A DNA stretch of 64,000 bases from Eremophila alpestris peregrina (taxonomy: Eukaryota; Chordata; Aves; Passeriformes; Alaudidae): NCBI GenBank assembly GCA_009792885.1, contig WMCF01000029.1:6776000-6839999 (forward strand), read 5' to 3'. This document shows, one piece after another, positions 1 through 14,300 of the stretch; the stretch's first letter is position 1, and every line of letters begins with the position of its first letter. The notes below the pieces were generated by a model. That model did no database searches, was not told the origin of the DNA, and was given only the letters and a program-made list of their open reading frames with translations. Both the position numbers and the translations under genes were made by a program.

Positions 1-3000
1 CCATAGTGATTAAATCTAATTACTTTTTACTAATGAGCTGAAGCATACACAAAGTATATCTGCACCTGCACATTAAATATGACACCATAGTTATAAGTAT
101 TTTGAAACATTAAGATGTACATTAACATGCAAACTTCAAGATCAAAAAAAAAAAACCAGCCATGCCTACCCTTAAAACCTGGGAAGGGCTGTAGTGACTC
201 ATGGGGACTATTCAGTAATGCAAACAGCATTTCATAATCAGCTACGTTTATCATTATTGCCACAGTATTAATAAAGCTTCAAAGCAAGTGCTCTCCTCTG
301 GCAGTGTGTCACAGGTATCTACTACAAGGTTCTGAAACTCTGAGATGAGTCTGGTAGATGGGGAAGGTGAAACTTCAGCAATTCCCTGAGACTGAGGCTT
401 TGTGCCAAGCCCAGCAGGGCTCCTACCACGGTTCCAGTATAGATGTATTTTAAAAGGAAGATCCTCCTGTTACAAAGGAAGAACAGTTCACTGTGCACCC
501 AGATACTGGCACCACTGAGAGACAGGAAATAAGAATTGTTGTTCTTCAATTTTGTCTTTTTACTACCCCTGCCATAACAGTCCTCTGGTAACCCAGAGGT
601 TCATGAGAAAGGAAATAACCTGAACAAGCAACCCACAGACACACAGTAGGACTGAATGCTACAAGATTACCCAGAATTTTTCCAGGGTAGGGTGATGGGC
701 AGTGTGGAGACTTGAAGCCACTCATGTGGGTCCCCTGGGCAGAAATTAAAAATGAACAGGTAGAAAGAAATTAAGAGCAACACTGATGAGAATATGACAA
801 ACTTCACTTAAGGCTCACAGAATCATTAAGTGATAAGAGGAGATTGTGAAGAAAAGAGAAAGGGAAAAAAAGGAGATGGAGGAATTACTCCACAGCTGAA
901 AAAAGTGGCTGGGGAAAGGAAACTGAAGGGGATGAGTTGGCAGCAGTATGTAATATGACTTCAGTATAAGGAGAGTCCATTTTTAGCTTCAGTCTTTTCT
1001 TCCCAGTAGGAACCAGAAAAATCCTTGCAGCCATGGCTCCATCAGCCTCCTCACAAGTCAGCACCTAGAAAACACTGTTCTGCTTGAGGTGCAAGTCTTT
1101 TATCCTTGCTTTTCCTAAGAGCTCAAAGACTCTCTTCTTGGAAAAATGGAAAGAGAGGTCTATAAATGGATGAGGATAATAATTTGAGCTCTTCTTTCTA
1201 ACTGCTTCCATGAGGCATCCCACAATCTACTCAGTTCCCACAAGACTGTCAGACTCATTCCAGCTCTGAACTATAGTAAACAGAAGGCAGCTTAACAACC
1301 TAATACTGGATTTATACTACCCACAGTTCTACAGAACCATCACACTTAAAGACTTTTTTCATTGCTTTAACTTATTTTTAAACCACACAACATACTTCAC
1401 CACTTAACTGATAATTCCCACAGTCCTGCTACTTACACTAAAGAAATCTTATCTTTGAAGCAGCACATGATAGGGTCTCCAGGTTTATCACTCTTTCTTT
1501 GATCTACCTAGATGCACACAGAATCATCCCCTAGTAAGTATTTATGTAAATCCCAATCTCTACAGTACTTCAACACTCAGCCATCCTGCTAAAACGCTTG
1601 CAACTGATGTTTGTTTTCCTTTAACACCTCTAGGATAACACTTGTGGTTATTCAGATGTCTTTCCTGACCTCCAGATGTCAGACTTGCTAAACTTGGTAT
1701 TCTAGACCACTACAGTGAGGATGCAGCCTTCATTCCAAAGCATTTGCCACTGATTACTCTTGATATACATAGCTGCAAACACAGGCCAGCTCAGATAATA
1801 AAACAAGTAGGATTACAAGCTACATGTTGGCTAATTTACACTCTAAGAAAGTATCTCTCTGTCCTGTACAGATTTTAAAGGCAGAACAGCCTTTATCCAA
1901 GGTTGACATTTTTTCCCCTTTCAGTAAAACTTCTTTGGGAAGTTCAGTACAGAGTTGATTACCTCGTTTCCTGTTTAGTGAAAATAACCTTCCCAATTGT
2001 ATTTACATAAAGTTGAATATTTATATGCAATGCCATGTTCTAACAAAAACAAGATATCAAAAATCAGAAAACAGGTAAAGCTGTACTAGAATAAAAGCAC
2101 AACCAAAGTTACTACATGAATTCAAACTATGAAAGTTCAAGGAAAGAAACTTTCTTAGTTAAACAAGTAAAGACACAGAAGAGAAATCCACTAGCTGATA
2201 ATATGAGCACATAGCTTAGGTACATAGTATAAATACCCTGCTTTCCACTTCAAGAACATGACTGTCTCAGAGCATGGCTATGTCTACTGAAGTTTGCTGA
2301 CCAGGGAGTAGAGCTGTAACCATTCATACCAGTGTAAGCAGTGCGGTGGAAATGCTGCACCTCAGCTGGGCTGTCCCACCAGTCCAACACCATTGTAGCA
2401 GGGGTCTCCCAGATAAACCCCAGTCAAACATCAAATGCTTCCTTTCCTGAGGGCTACACATAATCCAGCTCACTGTATTTAAACTCATAAAATGCAAAAT
2501 GTTTAACCCACAGATTCAGCCTCTAGAATTTTTTAACTTCATTTCAGTTAAAAAAAAGTGTAAGAACTTTGGACTCTGCTTCCCAGTTCTCTGCAAGATA
2601 AAACTGTTTAACCTACAAGCACCAGCATAGGGTGGGTTTGGTTTTGTTTTTTTGGGTTTTTTTTGACAAAACAGGTGTAGGAAGTGACACCTGATTCACA
2701 GGTGTTTTGTCTGACAAGTTATCTGTCAAGGTATGTAACTTAAAAGGTACAATAGATAGGTAATGATTGAAGAATTGCCACAGAGCAGTGAATAATACTA
2801 CAAAGACTACAGTAAGAACTAAAGATATCAATTGTTTTTCCTTTTAAAATTCAGGACAGCCTAAAATGAGTTGCACTAAGTGAATCTTGCAAAAAATTTA
2901 CTTAGTAAAAATCATGAAAATAGTAAGTCCCACAAAGCCACCAGTAGGTTCTATTTGATGACTGCTAAACTAACCTATTTAAGATGTTGAGATGTTTAGG

Positions 3001-6000
3001 GGTGTGTTTAAGTGCACATGGAGACACATGATGTATTTTCAGGTTAGTCCAGTAATACTGAATCTGCTTTTTGTTCTGACAGACTTATAGAACATAGAAG
3101 ACAGATCCATTTCACAAACTGAGCACTGTGCTGTATGCACAATATAAAAAGTATTTAAATGCCACAAAAAGAACATCTAGTGTAATAAAAACCTGAAGTT
3201 GACAATATAAAGTCCTCTTCAATGCAAGAGTAGCTAGCTCAGTTACTTCAGTCCATCTCAGTATGGCAGCATGCTCAGAATGCCAGTTTTAAAATTCAGC
3301 TTATCAAATATTATTTCTCTGCAGATATCCACCTTTGTTTTCATAACCTACTCAAACATGGCCAACAATTATCTTGTTTAAACACATTTACCAGCTCTGA
3401 ATAATGAGGGCAATATGAAGGATTGCAGATTACTACCGAATCAAGAATGAAAAAAAACCCCTCAGACTTAATTAAGAGCTGAAATTTTGTGGTCTACAGT
3501 TTTTCTAGAATGACCATGTACAGACCATACTTTCCTACAAACATGTCTGGACAACTTACAGCATTTCTCAAAAAATAAAATTTTAAGTAAAATCTACAAA
3601 AAAATGTAGGTAAACATCTGAAAGGAATTATCAATGTATCTTTAATATTAAGCAGGTGTTATCATGTGTTTAAGTACCACTTGAAAATTCAACTGTGCAC
3701 TCAAGTTGTGTGGGCACCTTTCCCAAGCAAGAGTCATCAACTAATCTAGGAGTACTGAAAGTGGGTGTGGATGGACAATTAACAGGATCAAGCAAAGAAT
3801 TAGAAAGCATAAGTTACTAGTAATGTATTAAATAAAGAGTTGACTAAAAATGGAGTTAAACAATACACAGACATACTTTTTCCCTTGTGAATGCACCAGC
3901 ATCTCAGGAATTCCCAGTTTTGTCACTTGGTAAAGAAGTAAAGTTAGAATATCAGACATGGTCCACGATTTTTAAGCTCTTTCCTCAAAATCACTATGAA
4001 GTATTCAGTATATTTCTGACATTCTACAGTGGAATTCAGGTCAACCTATTCTATGATTAATATATTGTAAATGTTTATACTGAAAGAGGGAAGAAAACTT
4101 TCCAGTTTCTCTGCAGGGAAAGAGTTTGTGTCCAGTCTGTGAACAAGTGCAAGTGCACATTTTGTGATCAGGTGAAAGCTGTGTATAAAATCCAACGTTA
4201 GTTTAAGTGATGCCCCAACTTCCTTTTTGAAACTACTGACATTACCTTGACATGCAAAAGGAAGCTCCTCTATTTAAAATGCTTCACTGTATCTCAAGCC
4301 AGTGCCAAAGGCATTGCTCTTCTTTGAGCCAATCCATGTGTTTTGGGGAGTGTGTCTGTGCTAGGTTTTGCATCTTGGGAGGCTGTGGGGTGGGTTCAAA
4401 AACTGTTTTGTATTAACCAAGTTCCTGGTATTATTAATACTGTGCACTCAGTAACTGTGTGTGAGCCTTCCCTGGACTCAAAGGGCACCTTAAATTAACT
4501 CACATTAGAACACTCAATATGAAACTGGCAGGTGGAAGAGCTCTGATATACAACCAGGATCGTTTGAAACCTTCATATTCCTTCCAAGTTGAAGTGTTAT
4601 AGACATTAAGCACATTCTGCACCTCTGGGGAAGCAATAATGCCAATTAATCTAATACATGGTTTATTATTAAAAAGAATTAAAAGGATTTGTAGCTTAGT
4701 TTCAGCAATTTTAATTGTCCTACTAAGTTAGTATTTCAGCACTGAATAGTGTGGCTGGTTCAGTCTAATTCACTGCATTTATCATAACAAGTAGTGTTTT
4801 ATATTACCAAACAACAAAGATTTTGAAAAATTTCTATTCTGAGCAGTATATTGTGTGGTATCCAACTTCAGATGAAAGTTAAACAGACAAGGTCTCTCAA
4901 TGATGGCATATTATACATTCATTTATAGAATTACTGAGTCTGGTGTGAAAAAAGGTACCTTTGGGTTTAATGCCATCATTTCAGTCTTATTTCATTATTA
5001 AACTATTAGTCCATAGTTAAATGGACTTTAACTTGGTATAAATACGTAATATTTTAATTGTGTTTTTATTTTTCCCTTTTTCAACAGAAGGTTACTATGA
5101 GATACAGTTCTTAAATCCAAACAGCCTGCTGAAAAGAACAGATGCTACTTACACAATCCTAAAATACTGGTAGCTGCCAGCCTTTTTCTGGACAATGAAA
5201 CTGTAAGTTTGATGAATGCTTATCTGGCATATGTCAGCACTGCCACTGAAAAGGCTGCTCCTGCATCCTCCCTCTCACCACTGCTGCTTGGTTCTGCACT
5301 CCTCCTTCTTACAGCAAATTTGTCTCTACACTGAACAGCAGAAGCAATTACCCTCACTGAAAGTAAGCAGCCAAATCACTTGCCCATCTTGAGTGGCCAC
5401 GTGAGCAGCAGGTGCTTCCTTTGGCACACACAGAAAGATTAAGGTTAGAATTTCCAACTGGTCACAGAGATACAGCCTGAGAACTGGGGCCCAGCTTCAC
5501 TTGCTGCTGCCAGCAGAGAACAACACTATATATTAGGACAGATTTTCCACTGTTTCCTGGCTATAAAATGCAGCCATTTCATCAGAATCCAAACCAAAAT
5601 ACAAGACTGTAATTTCAGTCTTCATAAGTAGAAGCTGTTTACTGTATTTATTATGTTAAGGGGATGCAAGTTGGACAGCTGTGTGCCAATAAACCACTAC
5701 ACCTGGACAAACACTAAGGGGCTGTTTGCTAAAAGGCCATTCAAAAAAGATTAGGCATAAGTTTTCAGAATCTCAACTCTCATGTCCAGTGAATGCCTTC
5801 AAGTTTCACCATCTGCATTTTAATGCCACAGCACTTTAAATAGTATCTAAATAGTTCAAGCTTTTTGCAAAAGCTTTATTTGCTACCTTCGCACAAAGTA
5901 AATCAAATACTTGATAGAAAGGTTCTGCTTTTGTCCTTCTTAGTGATGACATAAATCACTTAGATATTCACAATAAACCAGCAGCAACTGCAAAAAGCCA

Positions 6001-8203
6001 ATCCTGTTTATACAGTTTCTCAAACTGCTACACACCTTCAAAGCAAATAAACAGACTCTGTGAAGCACAACCCAATTCACTTGATCCTTCCTTCATATTT
6101 AAAGCAAAATGAAAATATTTTGTAAGAACACATCCAAAGCTGATTAACAGGAACCTTGGACTAAATTTACATCCTGTCAACTACCCTCTCTTTGGCAGGA
6201 AGCTTTAGATGTGCCACAGGAAACTACTAAAATCCTGAATTATGGACTGGTTTGAGCTTACAGTCAGTTTCCAGTCAGCTTCCTCAGTTAATGATGGATT
6301 TGTGCCTCAAACCATAGGGATTTAGGATCAATTTCACAAATAAACACCAACATTTTCCTTCACGAGTAACAGTAGCTGTCATCAAAATATTTGTATACCT
6401 GATTGACTAAAGTCTGGTCTTCCTCTATGAAGTAAGAGGAAATTTTTTTAGACCTCATTATCGTAAGTGCAACTACCCTTTTACAGGATAAGGATTTTCA
6501 ACCCACCCTCACACCACCAAGAGAACTCAGAGGCTAAGCTAGCAGCTCTCTCTTACAGAGATTATTATGGGATCTTTACCAATGACAAGATGAACCTGCT
6601 CAAGTGGCCTGACAGTTCTGCTCCCAGAACGAACGGTCTCATCCTTCTTCTATCACTCCTTTAAGTCACACTGATTGTTTTTTCCAAATAATTTTTAGAC
6701 AGATTAGTTCCCAGATGCTATTCCTTGCATGGCTTTAACACCAGCAGTGTTAGCACAGGGATGATGCTGGGAATGTGGTTAGGCCTGTTTCTCTCTGCAG
6801 CAGTGCACACTTCAGTGAGCCTAAATTATCCACCAGCCTGCAGCTTAGAAGTGGCAGCTTTAGACTCAAACTTAGCTTCACTGTCTTGCAACCTTGCTGG
6901 AGATTTAAAAGTAGAGAGGTTTACACTGTGAGGAACCTCTGAAGCATTCTACTCTGCAATCTTGTTTATTAGAACAATTTAACAGAGAAAATGAGAAACT
7001 GTCAGTGAAGTAACAGCAGAGACAGCAGCACTATGCTGCTTTAAACAACAAAATTCTTTAGACAATTAAATTCCTTGGACTAAAAATCACACTTGAAAAC
7101 ATGGTTTTAACGACAGGATTTCAGATTTAGGATTTGGGTTGTAGTTCAGTGGGGTTTAGAAATACAACCCTAATGCTAACCTTCTGGGAGCATGCACTGA
7201 AATTCAGTCATTACATCATAAACCTCCAGGAACAACACTTCATTGCCTGAAGAAATGACAAACTGGCACAAAAAGAAAACACTCATAAAAAAAGATCCCA
7301 AACAGATTCAGGAGACCTGGGTTTACATTTCTTTTGTTAAACGTCTTTTGTTTCTAATATTTAAATTTAAATAATAACAATTATTTATGAAGTTCTAAAT
7401 ACTTAAATTGTAACTGAAATAACAAGAAAAATAAGAGTATTACACATTCCTGAAATATGTTGAGAGAGTGGTGCTGCAAAAGAGGGAGTCATAGAAACTA
7501 AGATATAGACACAAATATTTTAACCTTCCTGTTTCTCCTGGGTTATACAAAAAGCAGGCAATTCTAAATTGCAATGAGATCTTCCTAAGTGAAAACCTAC
7601 AAATTATACTTCAGTTGGTCACACTGAATATCTAAGTTTTGTAATGGATCCTACATGTTAAATGCAAAAAAGCATGTCTTGTAACAGTAATCATCTTTCC
7701 CCATGTCAAATAATTTCTTAATTTCACAACAGCACAAAAAATAAGATAACACCAGTACACACACAAAATTTTTTGGCCTATTTTGTAGCTTCAAATGCAT
7801 TTTGAAATGTTACTTTTTTTTCAATTAAATCTCCTGAGGCACTTTGGCTCAAACCAAACCAAAAAAAACTACAAAGAAAAAACCAAACAAACCTATATGG
7901 AACACAAAATTACATTATAAACTCAGATTCAGCTACCATTCTCTTCCAAGTATGATTCCATTATTTAAGCTTCAAAGTGTATTAATAGTTACCATCAGAT
8001 GTTTGAAGAAGTGCTTGCAAGTAACAACTTCATACCTAAACTGGACACGAGAGAAAATACCTCCTAGAAACTGTAAACAGTGCAGTGTAATGTATTCTAG
8101 CTAATGTTATTCTGGTGGTTGTATTTCATCCTGTACATTTCACTACAATTAAAACACCTATGAATGAAATATTTAAAGCAAACACCTTTAGGACATCACT
8201 AAC
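1..8203 (-). other. ADAM10: ADAM10 intron 2 (5' part; 3' end outside window)
   Basis: This is AT-rich intronic sequence. I looked on the minus strand for the next ADAM10 exon, expected to continue with a MKRDTS-like stretch, and did not see it, so exon 3 probably lies left of the window. There are low-complexity tracts, such as a T/G-rich run near 2634-2664 and an A-rich run near 7857-7890. A weak CR1-end-like string (CAGAATCATTAAG) occurs near 818-830. The open frames here are short and random-looking. Confidence 0.8.
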
Positions 8204-8354
8204 CTTCCATGAGCATGAAAATCCAGGCGCAAGAACTGCTCCTCGTGCGTTAGCGCTCGTTTGGCACGCTGGTGTTTTTGGTGTAACAAATCCACATCGT
8301 AGGACAGGCCTTCATAGTGTCTAATGTACTTATTCAGAGGATTTCCATACTGGC
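8204..8354 (-). CDS. ADAM10: ADAM10 coding exon 2 (start of prodomain)
   Basis: The 151-nt exon has acceptor TTTTCAG ending at 8355 and donor GTTAGTG starting at 8203. It encodes GQYGNPLNKYIRHYEGLSYD onward to FHAHG plus two bases of an Arg codon. This is the most clearly recognisable part of ADAM10 in the window. It lies alone in 16 kb of AT-rich intron. Confidence 0.97.
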
Positions 8355-11300
8355 CTGAAAACCAGACACAAGGAAGGTTATAAACTAGGCATGGCAGACT
8401 TGTGGTGCAAAGCAGTTGATAACAAGCACCCAAATTCCACACTATATCCATTTTAACTTATTTTTTCTCTTTTGTACACATCAGATTCATTCTACTCCAG
8501 TCCCACAGACAGGATACACCATCTGCAGCTGCAAGTGCATCAGATGGACCTTGGAAAGCATCTTCCACTTGAATTTCAACCAAAACAAGTATAGTTCATT
8601 TACTCCAAAACTACCCCACAATGCAAACTGCATCACTGTCAACATGAATGCTTGAGAGATGTTTCAGAAAGGAACTCCTGATTCAAAATAAGAAGTGCAG
8701 AAGTGAATATCCTTCTTCAGGTTCCATGAAATTGTGCACTCTGCAGTCATGGCACCACAATATCTGCTCAGAATGTTTGTATTCTACATGTGAAATATCC
8801 AGGGAAAATTAAGAGCAAATCATGCCACCTAGCAACACATTTTGTATCACATGGAATGTTCTACCACATGGAAAAGCTTTATTAAAATGTTTCTCCAGAG
8901 ATGTAGATTCAGTTCAGTCTATTTTGCACAATTCCTTCTAGGGTAATATTTATGACTCATGTTAATATGAGTTCATGACAGAAAGTGCCAAAGATTTTGA
9001 CCCTCCTATCCTGATGGAGGAAGAGACACTAATCACCAAGAAAACCCCAAAACACAACTTGTGGAGAAAACCAGAAGAACTCTGAATTATGCAAGAAGAA
9101 AAATTAGTATCTCATAATCAATTTAACTTCAAACCAACCTAAATATGAGTTCTCAGGGACTACATGTGGTATTTTTCTTCAGATATCTAGAAAGATGACC
9201 AAGTAAAGTAATACTCTGAAATGCACTGCTTGTATTTAGCAGCCATGTGCACAAGATATTGCTGTATCTGTTTAAAGTTCAATTAATGCTATACTACAGA
9301 GAAAACACATTAAAATTTCCTCACAGCACTGTAGGCTTCAGCAAATGTTGACTTTTCATTGTGAACTGCAAATACAGTCCAGCAACAAAACTTCATTCTA
9401 ATTTCCTCTCACTCTTAGTCTCAAAATACATGTCCACTCTCATTCAGCTTTCCAGAAAGGAAAGCATCTTAGGCATCTTAAAATGTTTAAAATGTGTGGT
9501 TTAAGAAAGTCTACATTAATTCTAATCCCAGTAAGACATAGGACCATTACAAATTTTCAGTAACTAGCAGTTCTGAAGATGCAGAATGTTGTCTGTGTTT
9601 GTTTATCTCATCACTTCCAACATAATCCCTCCAAAATGAACCACAACACCTCCTATGACCCAAGAACTTCTGTAAACCAAGCCAGACTGGCCTGAAACAA
9701 TGCACAATACACATCTGCCTGACTACAGATACATGCTTTCCAATTCCAGGTGTATGACCCAGAAGCCTCAACATTAAAGGAAACAAGCTTCAATATTAAT
9801 TCATATAGACTAAAACTTAAATTTTTTAATTGTTACATGAACCTGAATCTAGAATACAATATTATTAACTCGCTTTAAGAACTTGATCAAGTTCTTAAAA
9901 GAGAGTAAGTACACTTCAGAGTGTGTAAACTTCTGTGCTTCAGAATTATCTTTAAATTTTCTATGATAGGAGGCTTTTAATAATGCACTCCTTAAATTGT
10001 TACAGACCATTTTTCTTCTCAGTATTGCAAGATATGCTTTGAACAGCTTCAGACACCCAGAATAAAAGTTTTGAAGTGTGACAACTTACTGAAGACCCAA
10101 TAACACTTGGCACTCGATCCAGGTCTCATGACCACGTGAAAAGATGAGAGACAGCATTTAACTGAGTCACAAAGAATAGTTTTTAAGTGCTAACTACTGT
10201 GACAAGACAGCAAAAGACTACTGACATTAGACGTTTTATAACTGTTCTCTCTGCTAAGGAAAAGCAGAGAGGGTTTTAAGCAAAAATCTTTCTTCCTAAC
10301 AATAAAAAATTCATACACTTGATATGATCACACAGAGAAACAACACTTTTTTTCCCCTTTTCCCAAAACTTAAAGAAGTCCTTATGTTTTAAGTACTCTC
10401 ATAGCAAACACTTAACACAAACACTCCTGCTGCTCTCTTCTTGCTTAAGAAAAGCAGCTGCATACCACCTAGACCATTATGGCTTCTCCAAAAAGGCACT
10501 TAAGGCTTCAAAAAGAACAGTTCCATTTCCAGAAGCCTCTAAAACATCAACATTGCTACAGCGTTCAAAGTCTGCAACTGATCACACTCTCCCCCTAATC
10601 AAACCAGCCACCTATCAAAAGGGATTATCTACTGCACAAAGGTATCTTAATACGTAGCTCAACCTTGGTAACAGAAGAATCTGTGGAGGATTGTAAGGCA
10701 AAAGTTCATTGAACTGGAAAGAAAACTTCACCGAGGTACATGAGGCAGGTAGAACTGCTGGCTCCAGTTTGTGCAGTTAGAGGACTGCACCAAGAAGGAA
10801 GAAGTCTACCACAGAATCTGGAAGTGGTACACCCCAAGAAATCATTATGATAGCACATACCAGGTCCCAAGCTCTGCCACAAACTACTGCCGTTATTTTC
10901 TGTGAATGAAAAACCAAGAGTTTGGGGCTTTTAAACAAAGATTGCATGATAAACATCTTTTCAATTAAGGATACAATCAGGAAGCCCGCAGTAAGAAACA
11001 CCCAACCATGAACACGTAAATGTAGTTTATGGGAACTGCTCTACAAATTCCATGTGTCATGTTGCCATCAATAAAACAAAGACAGCATGATGCCCTTCCA
11101 GGCAATCTGGTGGAATAAAACAACATTACACTCCACCTAAACACTCAGCTAGGAGACAGAAACCCTTCAGGATACAGACAGTGACAAGGGGATGGCTTTT
11201 GAACTTGACAGCATCGTCTTCTAAAGACCTGCTAAACTAGATGTGGCATTTCCTATGACAAATTCCCTGAAGGAATGAAGCTTTACTCTCACGGGCTTAC

Positions 11301-14300
11301 ACTTTAAACACAATCAGGCAGAGCATTTAGGCAAATGTCGGTGTGCCGGTCCCTGTGAAAGATGTTTTATGTACGCAGATATACAACTCTTCAGGATCCC
11401 CAGAGAGCTGTGAAATATCTACAGTTGCTGTGATTGTGAACAAACAAATCCCACTGGACAGGTATGGAGTCTGAGGCATGTACTCTCACCTCCTAAACAG
11501 CCTTATGCAAAGGCTAAATTGGATCATCCATGTGATTTTAGCTGTAAGCTTCCTGGCACAAGGCGAGCAAACACATGGAACAGTTGTTTGGTGGTATGTG
11601 TTAAACGATTCCCTGGTCAGTTATTTCCCTGAGAAGCCCATGAAGAGCTTCTCCCCCAGACAAACCCTGCCCAGTCCGCAGGAGAGAAGCAGCAGTAGAT
11701 GGAATGAGCAAGGGAACACCTCAGCCTGGATGAACAAGTGCACGGGATCAGATGGGATACATCCAGGAGTGCTGAGGGGTTGGCTGATACCCATTTCAAG
11801 GCTTCTATCACCCCGCTGAGAGCTCCTGACAAATGTCATCCCCATCTTCAAGGAGGAGGGCCTGGAGAATTACAGGCTGGTCAGACTAATCTCAGTGTCT
11901 CAGAGGATTCTGGAGCAAATGTTTATGGAAGCTAGCTCCATGCACAAAAAAATGACTAGTAATAAACAGTACTGAAAGCTTACCCATGTAAATATAAATA
12001 TCTATTCATTTTATACACATCATTGTAAAGGAGAATAACTTTTAACTTCCCATAAGAGGATAAATCAAGCATGCACTGTTCTAAAAGATGAAGTTTGCGT
12101 TAAACCACTCAGATTAAGATTTGCATGACAAATGCAAATAGTTCAAGCACAACTCAAGTTTGTTAGTGGGGTGGAAAAAAGCACAGAATATGACTTGACA
12201 GAGTATCAGAAATTGTTCAGAAGCCAAGCTAACTCACCAGACAAGTCTTATTACTGCAAGCATTATCACTAATGTGCAGATTTAAAATGCCAGCATGTGA
12301 TCAACACTTGTAGAGAATTATTACTATCATTTTAATTAAGATAATCAAAGCAACTTTTGCTTCAAGTTGTTTTCAACACAGAATTTATCCATCTTACGAA
12401 AAAGCTCCCTTTACATGGGACACTGAAGAATGTACACTGCATTCAGCTTTAGCAAGCCAGAAATTCTATCATATACCTCCTGACTTGGACTTCTCTGACA
12501 AATTTATTCAGGCTGTTGTTTCAAAACTGCCAGCAGAAGGGCAGGTCCTGCTGCCCTTTTACATCAATTCTGTTCCCATTTTTCCCTTGCACTGGCACCA
12601 GGTTCAGCTGCAAAAATATTCTCTCTCCTCTGGTCAAGTGAGTTTTTGGGGAAAGAAAAACATGTAATCAAGAAGTCAAGTCAGGATCATTTCCCTTCAC
12701 TGAGGCCTCAATTTAGGGCACGGACAGACAGCATGGCAACACCAGTGCAAGCAGATGTCTGCTTTTTATTGACCCTCTTCCTCTCCACCCTGTGAAAGTC
12801 CCAGTTCTTCTTCCCCATCAGGCCTGGGTTTGCTCAATAAAGCAACTCTAGTTACACATCTGGCAGGAACTGATGAATTTTTTTTCTTTGGATTGACTTC
12901 TCATGCCAGGAGGAGAGGTGGGAGTGCATGGCCAGGGCAGGACCACCAGTCAGCAGTAACTCAGTACAGTGGCTCTGCCACACTGCAAAAACAAACATTT
13001 AGATCTTTTAAAAGTATCGACAAACTGCAGTCTGAGGCTTTTGAGCAACAGCATTTCAAAGCAACCACCTAAACACCTGATTTTATTTATTTTTAATTAC
13101 CATAGGCATTTCTGAAACAACCATCTGACAGCTGTTTTGACTAGACACTGGCTCAACCATTATGTTTTTATTTTAAACTCCAAATAAAAGCTGGAGGCTG
13201 AATGCTGCCATATTAATGAAGGCTACTGTTCTTCTCAATTTATAGTAAGAACACAACAAAATCACTCAGATGCTGATAGCTCATAAATGCCTTCCCACAA
13301 CTCCCCCATGTGTCCAGAAAAAAAGCTGAATTTCTCCCATGCTCACTGGGAAACAGGCAGTTCAACATCCAGCAGCACAAGACACTAAGATACAACTTGG
13401 AAGTCCTAGCAAGATATAAAGAGCATGTCATACTGGTGACAACAAACTATTTATCATAGATTTGCAATGATATTCAGCACTTGATCAGCCCAGCCAAAGC
13501 ATGGTCACTCTTGACAAATCCAGTCTTGTCAGAAGCCTCATCAGTTCTCCTTTGTGTTTGCTATTGACCTTTCCCTTTTTTTTTTTTTTTTAATGACCCT
13601 TAGGTAGAAGGAGAGGTTAAATTAGTTATTTCCATTCCTCTATGAACATCATTATGTATGGATAATTAAGTACTGATTAATATACCTGCAGGCATCTTCG
13701 TCACGTGCAACAAAGCATGCTACACAAAGCTGCCAATAATATTACCCAACTTAAGTACCACTTCACACACATCAAAATTAATGACAGCACCAGGAAGTGA
13801 ATAGATCCCTTAAGCCAAGCAATTCCAGGGGGGGTTGGGGAAAACGCTGAGATTCACTTTTTAAAAAAATCCTTAAAAGTCAAGGTACATAAACCTTATC
13901 TCAAGAAGACACCATATACCAGAAGCTAAATTCTAGCTTTCCCTAATTACTATCAGAAAGAGAACAAAATAAATGACATGGCTTTTCCTTCTTATACCAT
14001 TAAAACAGCATTCAAAGTGACCTGCTGGACCAGTGGTTTTATGAAGTTAATATTTATGCAGTGGAAGCAAAGAAAGAAGACAACACTAGAAGTGATGTAA
14101 GAGCAGAACCTGATCAAGAATGTTTCAGGGCCTATTCAGCCAAACTCCTGATAGTGTGTCTGCTTGAACCACACAGACATAACCTACCAAAAGCTATGAA
14201 TTAGCCCAAGACAGACATTGCAGTACATTTCACCAGTGCAGCAGCACTACTGATTGCTTTTAATTGCATTACCCTCACGTAATTTTAAGAATAATGTAAA

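Noticed and set aside
1..8203. ADAM10 exon 3 expected after exon 2
   Set aside because: No minus-strand segment with the expected continuation was found, so it is taken to lie beyond the left edge rather than to be missing.
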